Part shown: in pieces, positions 39,237 to 45,759 of the stretch
Numbering within the stretch: position 1 is the first letter of the stretch
How the letters are laid out: every line of letters begins with the position of its first letter
DNA from: Flavobacterium silvaticum
GTDB lineage: Bacteria > Bacteroidota > Bacteroidia > Flavobacteriales > Flavobacteriaceae
Direction: 5' to 3'
Assembly: GCF_012911565.1 (NCBI RefSeq)
Contig: NZ_JAAMPU010000098.1
Location: 1-64,000 of the forward strand
DNA: 64,000 nucleotides
Position numbers and translations under genes: made by a program
Notes under the pieces: model-generated
Database searches by the model: none
What the model was told of the DNA's origin: nothing
What the model saw: the letters and a program-made list of their open reading frames with translations, nothing else

Positions 39237-39365
39237 GGTGCGGTCCAGATTCAAGCGGTCAGCCCTTGCCGGAAAAAAAACTGTGTTGCCGGCGGTTCGC
39301 AGCGGCCAACGGAAGTCTTGGAAAAACAGGATTTTTACAAAAGGCCAGGAGCGGGCAGTGGGAAG
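39237..39365 (+). repeat. Dispersed GC-rich repeat 'GGTGCGG' family, copy 2
   Basis: About 129 bp starting 18 bp after the pbpC stop. It shares ordered blocks with 29407-29546 (GTGCGGyCCwGAT, AGCGGyCAGCCCTT, CCAAmGGAAG, GGATTTTT, AGCGGG). Like copy 1 it lies just 3' of a gene on the same strand. Confidence 0.7.
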
Positions 39366-39625
39366 ATGCAACTCAGATTTTCAAATGCGATGTGTTCCGT
39401 TTAGTAATTTTGGACGAGAACGATCTGAGTGTGAATTTTAACACCCGAGGCTTTAGCCGAACTGAGCGAAGCTAAAAAATACATAAAAAATGTACTTTGT
39501 AAACTTTGGAATTTTGTAGGGAAAACCCAATTATCCCCTACCCGGTATAAAATTAAGAGTCCAGTAAATACGACGCATACAGGAAAAATGCCGAAAATGT
39601 TAATTTTTTGTCGAGTCACTTCATA
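39366..39625. other. Intergenic A/T-rich stretch, no gene seen
   Basis: No credible reading frame or RNA gene. A short imperfect hairpin (GAGGCTTTAGCC) lies near 39447-39458. Nothing else stands out. Confidence 0.4.
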
Positions 39626-39667
39626 AAAAAACCGCCATACTCCCATTTTCAGGGCGATTGGCGGTTA
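39626..39667 (-). terminator. Terminator of the RNase G gene
   Basis: Read on the minus strand, AACCGCCA (39660-39667) pairs with TGGCGGTT (39631-39638) and is followed by a T-run (39626-39632). The loop is 21 nt. Confidence 0.75.
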
Positions 39668-39671
39668 ATTT

Positions 39672-41219
39672 TTACTCTGCAACGACTTCTTCTCCCGTAG
39701 GATTGTAAAAGTGGTATTCGAGGAACGTGTAAGCGTCACGTGGTATGATTTTCACCCATTTACGATGCTCCAAAAACCATTTGGAACGCGGAGATGGAAA
39801 ACCTTTACGGAGGTAAGCCGCCACAAAAGGGTGTGTGTTGAGCACGATATTTTTGTGGGTTTTTAAAATGCGTTCAAGATCACTTTCTATTTTGTCGATA
39901 ATCAGGATTGGCGCTTCTATTTCGCCATTGCTGTTATTCGGGTCTTCTTCGCGTGTCTTGATGTTAACTTCCGGCCGTACGCGCTGTCTCGTGATTTGGA
40001 CAAGCCCGAATTTGCTCGGCGGAAGTATTTTGTGTTTTGCCTTATCGTCGCTCATTTCCTGGCGAAGATGGTCGAAAAGAACCTTCCGGTTATCCGGATT
40101 GGTCATGTCTATGAAATCGATGACGATGATGCCACCCATGTCGCGCAGCCTTAACTGCCGCGCAATTTCAGCAGCCGCGATCATGTTTACCTCAAGTGCC
40201 GTTTCTTCCTGGTTAGATGCTTTGTTGGAACGGTTTCCGGAGTTGACGTCAATGACGTGCAAGGCTTCGGTGTGCTCGATGATCAGATAAGCGCCTCGTT
40301 GCATGGAAACGGTTTTCCCGAATGAGGTCTTGATCTGGCGCTCGATGTGGTATCGTTCAAAGATCGGATTGTCCTTGGCGTTATAGAACCGTACGATGTT
40401 TTGTTTGGCAGGGGCAATTTCTGACAAATATTCCTTGATCTGGTAGAACAAGTCTTCGTCATCAACGACTATCCCTGTAAAAGTGTCGTTAAATACGTCG
40501 CGAAGTATGGAGGAAGCCCGGTTGACTTCTCCTAAAACTTTGGACGGATGATGTGCCGTGGGAATCTTTTTGCACATGGAATTCCAACGCGCCATAAGGT
40601 TATGGAGGTCTTTTTCCAGTTCTGCAACGGTTTGATTCTCGGCAACGGTGCGCACAATTACCCCGAATCCTTTAGGTCGGAACGATTGCACGAGTTTTTT
40701 CAAACGGTCTTTTTCTTCTTTGGACTCGATTTTTTGCGATATCGATACACGGTCTGAGAATGGCACCAGGACTATGAACCTTCCGGCGAGCGATAACTCA
40801 GATGAGATACGCGGACCTTTAGTGGAAATAGGTTCTTTTACGACCTGGACAAGCAAGGATTGGTTAGATCCCAGAATGTCTGTTATGACACCATTCTTGT
40901 CGATTTCTTTTTCGAATTGAAAATTCTTGAGTGAAGAATCTTTTAGTTTACCTGCGCTTACAAGTTTTAAGAATTTCAGTTGGGAAGCTAAGTTGGGGCC
41001 GAGGTCGTGATAATGCAAGAAGGCATCTTTCTCGAACCCGACATTTACAAAGGCTGCATTGAGCCCGGCGACCGGTTTACGGATTTTCGCTATGAAAATA
41101 TCGCCGACCTGGAAATCGCTTTTTTCTTCTTCCCTGTGTAATTCTATGAGTTTTCCATCTTTCAATAAGGCAAAATCTACGGCTTCAGAACTGGATCTGA
41201 TGATTAATTCTTTATTCAC
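39672..41219 (-). CDS. rng: Ribonuclease G/E family endoribonuclease
   Basis: This 515-residue protein has an N-terminal S1-type RNA-binding domain (VGDIFIAKIRKPVAGLNAAFVNVG...), then the RNase E/G catalytic core with IIVIDFIDMTNPDNRKVL carrying the metal-binding Asp residues, and the QITRQRVRPEV motif. It lacks the long C-terminal scaffold of E. coli RNase E, so it is RNase G-like in length. It cuts single-stranded A/U-rich RNA in rRNA maturation and mRNA decay. It lies downstream of the 30-aa basic protein and HU genes in the same direction, but a terminator separates them. Confidence 0.93.
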   Translation of the reverse strand: MNKELIIRSSSEAVDFALLKDGKLIELHREEEKSDFQVGDIFIAKIRKPVAGLNAAFVNVGFEKDAFLHYHDLGPNLASQLKFLKLVSAGKLKDSSLKNFQFEKEIDKNGVITDILGSNQSLLVQVVKEPISTKGPRISSELSLAGRFIVLVPFSDRVSISQKIESKEEKDRLKKLVQSFRPKGFGVIVRTVAENQTVAELEKDLHNLMARWNSMCKKIPTAHHPSKVLGEVNRASSILRDVFNDTFTGIVVDDEDLFYQIKEYLSEIAPAKQNIVRFYNAKDNPIFERYHIERQIKTSFGKTVSMQRGAYLIIEHTEALHVIDVNSGNRSNKASNQEETALEVNMIAAAEIARQLRLRDMGGIIVIDFIDMTNPDNRKVLFDHLRQEMSDDKAKHKILPPSKFGLVQITRQRVRPEVNIKTREEDPNNSNGEIEAPILIIDKIESDLERILKTHKNIVLNTHPFVAAYLRKGFPSPRSKWFLEHRKWVKIIPRDAYTFLEYHFYNPTGEEVVAE

Positions 41220-41246
41220 ACTGTAAATTTTTATCCGATACTGCAG

Positions 41247-41273
41247 AGATATGAGTCGTCAGATATGAGTCGT
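41247..41273. repeat. Short 14-bp tandem repeat upstream of rng
   Basis: AGATATGAGTCGT occurs at 41247-41259 and 41261-41273. A related pair CTCAATAC occurs at 41282 and 41303. The block is in the 5' leader region of the RNase G gene. Confidence 0.6.
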
Positions 41274-41435
41274 GAGAGATTCTCAATACTAAATACTCGG
41301 TACTCAATACTTTGGTACGGGATGGATTAAACAATAGTTAACAGGTAATTTGTTTACCCGGTGGATTCAACCAAGCCATTAAGGCCTTTTCTTTCGTTTG
41401 AATCCAATTTCAATGAACGTTTTTTACAAAAAAGA

Positions 41436-41461
41436 AAAAAGTAGTTAAAGAACTACTTTTT
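41436..41461 (-). terminator. Terminator overlapping the 3' end of the 30-aa gene
   Basis: Perfect 11-bp arms AAAAAGTAGTT and AACTACTTTTT with an AAAG loop. On the minus strand the first arm includes the last Lys codons and the TAG stop of the small gene. Confidence 0.8.
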
Positions 41462-41545
41462 CTTCTTGTGACGGTTAGCTCTTGCACGTTTTTTACGCTT
41501 GTGCGTCGCTACCTTATGTCTTTTTCTTTTTTTACCACTTGGCAT
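41453..41545 (-). CDS. Tiny basic protein, probable ribosome-associated
   Basis: A 30-residue frame starts MPSGKKRKRHKVATHKRK and ends KKKK. It is almost entirely Lys, Arg and His with a few Ala. It lies 31 bp downstream of the HU gene, on the same strand, and its end is formed by a terminator hairpin, which supports a real transcript. Very similar short proteins starting PSGKKRKRHK occur across Bacteroidota and are, to my knowledge, annotated variously as hypothetical or ribosomal (THX-like). It may be a small structural ribosomal protein. The exact name is uncertain. Confidence 0.8.
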   Translation of the reverse strand: MPSGKKRKRHKVATHKRKKRARANRHKKKK

Positions 41546-41576
41546 ACATTGCGAAATTTAGTGATTAATTATTGGT

Positions 41577-41867
41577 TTATTTTGCTTCGTTGTTTGTCTT
41601 AACACCTTCAACGAAAATTTTTGCAGGTTTGAATGCCGGAATGTTGTGAGCAGGAATTTTGATTGTCGTATTTTTAGAAATGTTACGACCTGTCTTTTCA
41701 GCACGTGTCTTGATGATGAAACTTCCGAAACCTCTAAGGTATACGTTGTCTCCTGTTTCAAGAGATGTTTTTACTTCATCCATAAAAGATTCTACTGTAG
41801 CTTGAACATCTCCCTTTTCAAGTCCTAACTTCTCAGAAATTTTCGCTACGATATCTGCTTTCGTCAT
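41577..41867 (-). CDS. HU/IHF family DNA-binding protein
   Basis: The start at 41867 (MTKADIVAKISEKLGLEKGDV) is the family start; upstream codons in frame run into the promoter. The 96-residue protein has the two N-terminal helices, the GDNVYLRGFGSF motif, the flexible DNA-clamping arm (TGRNISKNTTIKIPAHNIPAFKPA) and a short C-terminal tail. It should bend and compact DNA as a dimer. A good promoter lies 41 bp upstream and the 30-aa basic protein gene follows. Confidence 0.94.
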   Translation of the reverse strand: MTKADIVAKISEKLGLEKGDVQATVESFMDEVKTSLETGDNVYLRGFGSFIIKTRAEKTGRNISKNTTIKIPAHNIPAFKPAKIFVEGVKTNNEAK

Positions 41868-41907
41868 GTTAATTTGATTTAATAATTGTGTGATATTTTT
41901 TGAGGTG

Positions 41908-41939
41908 CAAATATAAGAATTAAAATACCATATATTCAA
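41908..41939 (-). promoter_or_regulatory. Promoter of the HU gene
   Basis: On the minus strand TTG (41937-41939) is followed after 21 bp by TATATTTG (41908-41915), the Bacteroidota -33/-7 pattern. The predicted leader is ~34 nt. Confidence 0.7.
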
Positions 41940-41973
41940 CCATAATTAATTAAAATTTAAGAACATAAACCGT

Positions 41974-41981
41974 TACATTTG
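41974..41981 (+). promoter_or_regulatory. -7 box of mutY (TACATTTG)
   Basis: Exact TAnnTTTG match 19 bp before the mutY ATG. The -33 element is not clear. It is divergent to the HU promoter. Confidence 0.55.
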
Positions 41982-42000
41982 ACGTCAGCCCCTTTAAATA

Positions 42001-43029
42001 ATGGACTTTGCTAACCGTCTAATTCATTGGTATTTACAAAATAAACGCGAATTGCCTTGGCGTAAAACCAATGATCCGTACCGAATTTGGCTGTCAGAAG
42101 TAATGTTGCAGCAAACCCGCGTTGCACAGGCATTGCCGTACTATTTTTCGTTCACTTCAAACTTTCAATCGATTGAAGAGCTCGCTGCCGCAGATGAAGA
42201 AAAAATCCTCAAGTTATGGCAAGGCCTCGGTTATTATTCGCGTGCAAGGAATATGCACGGAACTGCAAAAGCGATTGTATCAGGATATAACGCAAAATTT
42301 CCGGATTCGTATGCGGGCCTTCTGCATTTAAAAGGAATCGGGCCTTATACCGCAGCCGCTGTGGCTTCTTTCAGTTACAACGAATGTGTTCCGGTTGTAG
42401 ATGGAAACGTCTATCGGGTTTTGTCACGGTATTTTGGGGTTGAGACCGATATAGCTTCCTCATCGGCCCGAAAAGAATTCACCCAGCTCGCATCGGAACT
42501 GATCCCAAAAGACAAGCCGGCGCTATTCAATCAGGCCATAATGGAATTCGGAGCATTGCAATGTGTTCCGAAAAATCCGGATTGTACCAAATGTCCGCTC
42601 AATGACAGTTGTATCGCATTGCAAAAAAATAAGGTTTCGGCTCTTCCTGTAAAATCCAAAAAGCAAAAGATCACGGAACGGTTTTTTAATTATCTGGTCG
42701 TCAACGATAGTAATCATAAGACCATGCTGGTCAAACGCGAGGGCAAAGGAATCTGGCAGAACCTGTATGAATTTCCGCTTGTCGAGACACATAAAACCGC
42801 CGAACCGGAAGCCATATATGACGCTATCAAACTCCCGAATCCAATCCTTTCGATCCGGGAAACCAACAGGAAAGAAGTACTGCACAAATTATCGCATCAG
42901 CATTTGCATGTAAAATTCTGGGATGTAGAAGTTGAGGGAAATCTGGAAAATGGAATATCGGCGCAAGAAATCCACGACTTTCCCGTTCCTGTAGTGCTGG
43001 AAAAATTTATCGAAGAACGGTGGAAGTAA
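42001..43029 (+). CDS. mutY: A/G-specific adenine glycosylase
   Basis: This 342-residue base-excision enzyme has Glu34 in SEVMLQQT, the helix-hairpin-helix LKGIGPYTAAAV (~110-121), the catalytic Asp134 in VVDGNVYRV and the [4Fe-4S] ligands Cys188, Cys195, Cys198 and Cys204 (C-x6-C-x2-C-x5-C). A C-terminal NUDIX-like domain recognises 8-oxoguanine. It removes adenine mispaired with 8-oxoG. It is followed after 91 bp by ssb and then gldD, the gene order known from gliding flavobacteria. Confidence 0.95.
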   Translation: MDFANRLIHWYLQNKRELPWRKTNDPYRIWLSEVMLQQTRVAQALPYYFSFTSNFQSIEELAAADEEKILKLWQGLGYYSRARNMHGTAKAIVSGYNAKFPDSYAGLLHLKGIGPYTAAAVASFSYNECVPVVDGNVYRVLSRYFGVETDIASSSARKEFTQLASELIPKDKPALFNQAIMEFGALQCVPKNPDCTKCPLNDSCIALQKNKVSALPVKSKKQKITERFFNYLVVNDSNHKTMLVKREGKGIWQNLYEFPLVETHKTAEPEAIYDAIKLPNPILSIRETNRKEVLHKLSHQHLHVKFWDVEVEGNLENGISAQEIHDFPVPVVLEKFIEERWK

Positions 43030-43088
43030 AAGTTTCATGCCAGATTTCTGACAGTCTGTTAATCTGATAATCGACCTTCTAAAATCAC

Positions 43089-43096
43089 TATATTTG
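43089..43096 (+). promoter_or_regulatory. -7 box of ssb (TATATTTG)
   Basis: Exact TAnnTTTG match 24 bp before the ssb ATG. No good TTG lies at the expected upstream distance. Confidence 0.55.
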
Positions 43097-43120
43097 ACCA
43101 TCTAATCTAAACCATACAAA

Positions 43121-43543
43121 ATGAGTGGGACATTGAATAAAGTAATGCTGATAGGCCATTTGGGCGATGAAGTGAAGATGCATTATTTTGACGGAGGCAA
43201 CTGCATTGGCCGTTTTCCGTTGGCAACAAACGAAACGTATATCAATAAAACGACAAACGAGAAAATCACTTCCACCGAATGGCACAATCTGGTCGTTCGC
43301 AACAAAGCGGCTGAAATCTGCGAGAAGTATCTTTCAAAAGGAGACAAGATTTACGTGGAAGGCCGAATCAAGTCTCGCCAATGGCAGGCGGAAGACGGAA
43401 GTACCAAATTCACCACTGAAATCCAGGTAACCGAATTCACGTTCCTCACTGTGAAAAAAGACCTCGATGCGAACCGCCAGACGCCTCAACCGCCAAAGAA
43501 TGCCTTTGAAAATGAGCTGCCTCAAAACGATTTGCCGTTTTAA
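43121..43543 (+). CDS. ssb: Single-stranded DNA-binding protein
   Basis: This 140-residue protein has the OB-fold typical of bacterial SSB: TLNKVMLIGHLGDEVKMHY, TEWHNLVVRNKAAEICEKYLSKG and GRIKSRQWQAEDG. It ends in the acidic tail NDLPF that binds partner proteins. It is shorter than E. coli SSB. It has its own promoter and precedes gldD by only 9 bp. Confidence 0.94.
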   Translation: MSGTLNKVMLIGHLGDEVKMHYFDGGNCIGRFPLATNETYINKTTNEKITSTEWHNLVVRNKAAEICEKYLSKGDKIYVEGRIKSRQWQAEDGSTKFTTEIQVTEFTFLTVKKDLDANRQTPQPPKNAFENELPQNDLPF

Positions 43544-43552
43544 TTCCTGAAT

Positions 43553-44140
43553 ATGCAGCTGCGTTTTACAGAAATCCTCAAAAAGAGCGTCGGGTTTGGT
43601 TTTGCAACGGTTATAGCCTTGTCTGTTTCGGGTTGCGGTAATGGTGATGTGTTACCGAAACCATCGTCTTATTTGCGGCTCGATTATCCGGTAGCGCGAT
43701 ATGTTGATTTTGAAAGCGATTGCCCGTATGGTTTCTTCATGAATTCATCTGCTAAGATCGAAGTGAGTAAAAATTGTGGTTTTGCGATTCACTATCCCAA
43801 AATGAAAGCGACGGTTTATTTGTCCTATATGCCTGTGAATGGTAATATCGAAGCATTGTTAAACGATGCGCAGACGTTGACCTATAAGCACGTCATAAAG
43901 GCAGATAATATCACGGAACAACCGTATTTGAATCCGGATAAAAAGACGTACGGCATGTTTTATTCGGTCGGAGGAAATGCGGCTACGAATTCCCAGTTCT
44001 ATCTAACCGACAGTACCAAGCATTTTGTTCGCGGCTCCTTGTATTTCTACGCAAAGCCCAATTTCGATTCCATAATGCCTGCCGCAGATTATATCAAAAA
44101 TGATATGCAGACACTTATGGAAACCATCCACTGGAAATAA
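43553..44140 (+). CDS. gldD: Gliding motility lipoprotein GldD
   Basis: This 195-residue protein has a lipoprotein signal (ALSVSGC near residues 22-28) followed by the GldD family body: LPKPSSYLRLDYP, DCPYGFFMNSSAKI, IHYPKMKATVYLSYMPV and GGNAATNSQFYLTDSTKHFVRGSLYF. GldD is needed for gliding in F. johnsoniae and is linked to the T9SS/gliding machinery. In that species gldE sits between ssb and gldD. Here gldD follows ssb directly. The gene ends in a bidirectional terminator. Confidence 0.94.
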   Translation: MQLRFTEILKKSVGFGFATVIALSVSGCGNGDVLPKPSSYLRLDYPVARYVDFESDCPYGFFMNSSAKIEVSKNCGFAIHYPKMKATVYLSYMPVNGNIEALLNDAQTLTYKHVIKADNITEQPYLNPDKKTYGMFYSVGGNAATNSQFYLTDSTKHFVRGSLYFYAKPNFDSIMPAADYIKNDMQTLMETIHWK

Positions 44141-44169
44141 AAAAGGAATCTCGATTGAGATTCCTTTTT
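44139..44169. terminator. Bidirectional terminator between gldD and the HMA gene
   Basis: Perfect 13-bp arms AAAAAGGAATCTC and GAGATTCCTTTTT around a GATT loop. It overlaps the gldD stop codon. Confidence 0.85.
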
Positions 44170-44187
44170 ACTTATATTCCTTTGGAA

Positions 44188-44706
44188 TTATGCTTTCTCC
44201 GCTTTTTTGGCGCAGCAGCTTTTTCCCTCTTTAGACTCGCTGCAGCCTTCTTTCCCCTTTTTAGTATTTTCGGGGGCTTTGGCTTTTTTATCTTTCTTCT
44301 TGTCTTTTTCTTTCTCCTTTTCCTTTTCGTGGGAATAGACCATCGCCTGATTTCCGGAAGCCTTCATGTCATGTACTTTGTAGGTCTTTCCATCGGCGGT
44401 CGATTCTACTGCAGCGGCCAGTTTTTCCGGAGTCTGTTTGTTGGCATCGAATTCAACTACAGCTTCTTTTTTCTCAAAGTCGATCGAAACTTTTGAAACA
44501 CCGTCCATGGCGGCGAGTTTCTTTTCTAATGTTTTGGCACATCCTACAGCGCAAACCATTCCGTCAATTTTAAACGAAGCAGTTTCAGGCTTGGCAGCAG
44601 CCATAGTCATGGATTTCTTTTTTTCTGCCGGAGCACTTTCGGTTTGTTTGCATGCCATCATGGCGAAAGGCAAAGCAACAAGCGCGATAATTTTTTTAAG
44701 ATTCAT
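44188..44706 (-). CDS. Heavy-metal-associated (HMA) domain lipoprotein
   Basis: This 172-residue protein has a lipoprotein signal (PFAMMAC), a Lys/Ala linker, an HMA fold at ~residues 42-115 (FKIDGMVCAVGCAKTLEKKL...GVSKVSIDFEKKEAVVEFD) and a highly charged Lys/Glu tail with a terminal CSESKEGKSCC cluster. The metal site is CxxxC (CAVGC), not the usual CxxC, a spacing I recall from flavobacterial relatives. It may bind copper or zinc in the periplasm. No transporter gene is adjacent. Confidence 0.85.
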   Translation of the reverse strand: MNLKKIIALVALPFAMMACKQTESAPAEKKKSMTMAAAKPETASFKIDGMVCAVGCAKTLEKKLAAMDGVSKVSIDFEKKEAVVEFDANKQTPEKLAAAVESTADGKTYKVHDMKASGNQAMVYSHEKEKEKEKDKKKDKKAKAPENTKKGKEGCSESKEGKSCCAKKAEKA

Positions 44707-44845
44707 AACAAAGGGAGTTTCTTGGGTTATGCGTAAATACTTGGTGAACGGAAGGACTAAAATCTAGTCCACCCACAAAAATATGAAAATTGAATACCGT
44801 CAATCATAAAATTATTACAAATTTGAGCCAATTAATACAACGCAG

Positions 44846-45712
44846 ATGCCTTCTAACCTGACCAAATGGTTTTTACTGATTCCGCTCGCCCTGATTTGGG
44901 GAAGTTCCTTTATCCTGATAAAACGCGGGCTCCTGGGCCTTTCTCCTTTTGAGCTTGGCGCGTTAAGGCTTACATGTGCGTCAACTTTTCTCATTGTGAT
45001 CGGATGGCGCTCTCTTTTGACGATTCCAACCCAAAAATGGAAATATCTGGCGCTTACTGCGGCTTGCGGATCTTTTTTTCCTGCATTCCTGTTTGCTTTG
45101 GGGCAGACGCATATCAGCAGTACGGTTAGTGCAATCATGAATTCACTGACGCCTCTGAATGTATTGATAATCGGGATATGGGCGTATAAAATTGACTTCA
45201 AGCGCATCCAGGTTTTTGGAGTGCTTATCGGGATGATCGGCAGCTGTGTACTGATTCTTTGCGGATCCAAAGCGGTTACGGTGGAAGATTTCAGCTACGT
45301 ACTGCTCGTCTATGTAGCGTGTATTTGTTATGCGGCCAATATCAATTTTATCAAAACCTATCTTTCAGACCTGAAGCCATTGGCGATCAGTGCAGGAAAC
45401 GCGACCTTAATGTTGTTGCCTGCGTTGGCAATTTTATTCACTTGCGGATTCTTCCATAAACTCGATAATGATACCGTCCTGACTTCTGCAGGTTATATCA
45501 TAATTCTTGGCATTGTTGGAACAGGAGTCGCCAATATTTTGTTTTTCCGCCTGATACAGATTTCGACACCGGTTTTTGCATCTGCCGTGACGTATCTGAT
45601 TCCGATTGTCGCTTTTGGCTGGGGTGTGCTTGACGGGGAAGCGCTGAATGTGGTTCAATGTCTTGGTGCTCTCATTGTACTTTGCGGCGTATATCTGTCG
45701 AGCAAAAAATAA
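44846..45712 (+). CDS. EamA/DMT-superfamily transporter
   Basis: This 288-residue protein has about ten hydrophobic helices in two EamA repeats: the first begins LIPLALIWGSSFILIKRGL and the second near residue 150 (YVLLVYVACICYAANINFIK). The second-half motif VTYLIPIVAFGWGVLDGE is typical. Family members export amino acids, metabolites or drugs. The substrate is unknown. It is a single gene with a shared terminator toward the convergent M16 gene. Confidence 0.88.
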   Translation: MPSNLTKWFLLIPLALIWGSSFILIKRGLLGLSPFELGALRLTCASTFLIVIGWRSLLTIPTQKWKYLALTAACGSFFPAFLFALGQTHISSTVSAIMNSLTPLNVLIIGIWAYKIDFKRIQVFGVLIGMIGSCVLILCGSKAVTVEDFSYVLLVYVACICYAANINFIKTYLSDLKPLAISAGNATLMLLPALAILFTCGFFHKLDNDTVLTSAGYIIILGIVGTGVANILFFRLIQISTPVFASAVTYLIPIVAFGWGVLDGEALNVVQCLGALIVLCGVYLSSKK

Positions 45713-45742
45713 AAAAGGCCGCCCGTGAGAGCAGCCTTTTAT
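45711..45742. terminator. Bidirectional terminator
   Basis: AAAAGGC (45713-45719) pairs with GCCTTTT (45734-45740), with an inner GC pair. It sits between convergent genes. Confidence 0.7.
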
Positions 45743-45759
45743 TATAAGTGATATGCTGA

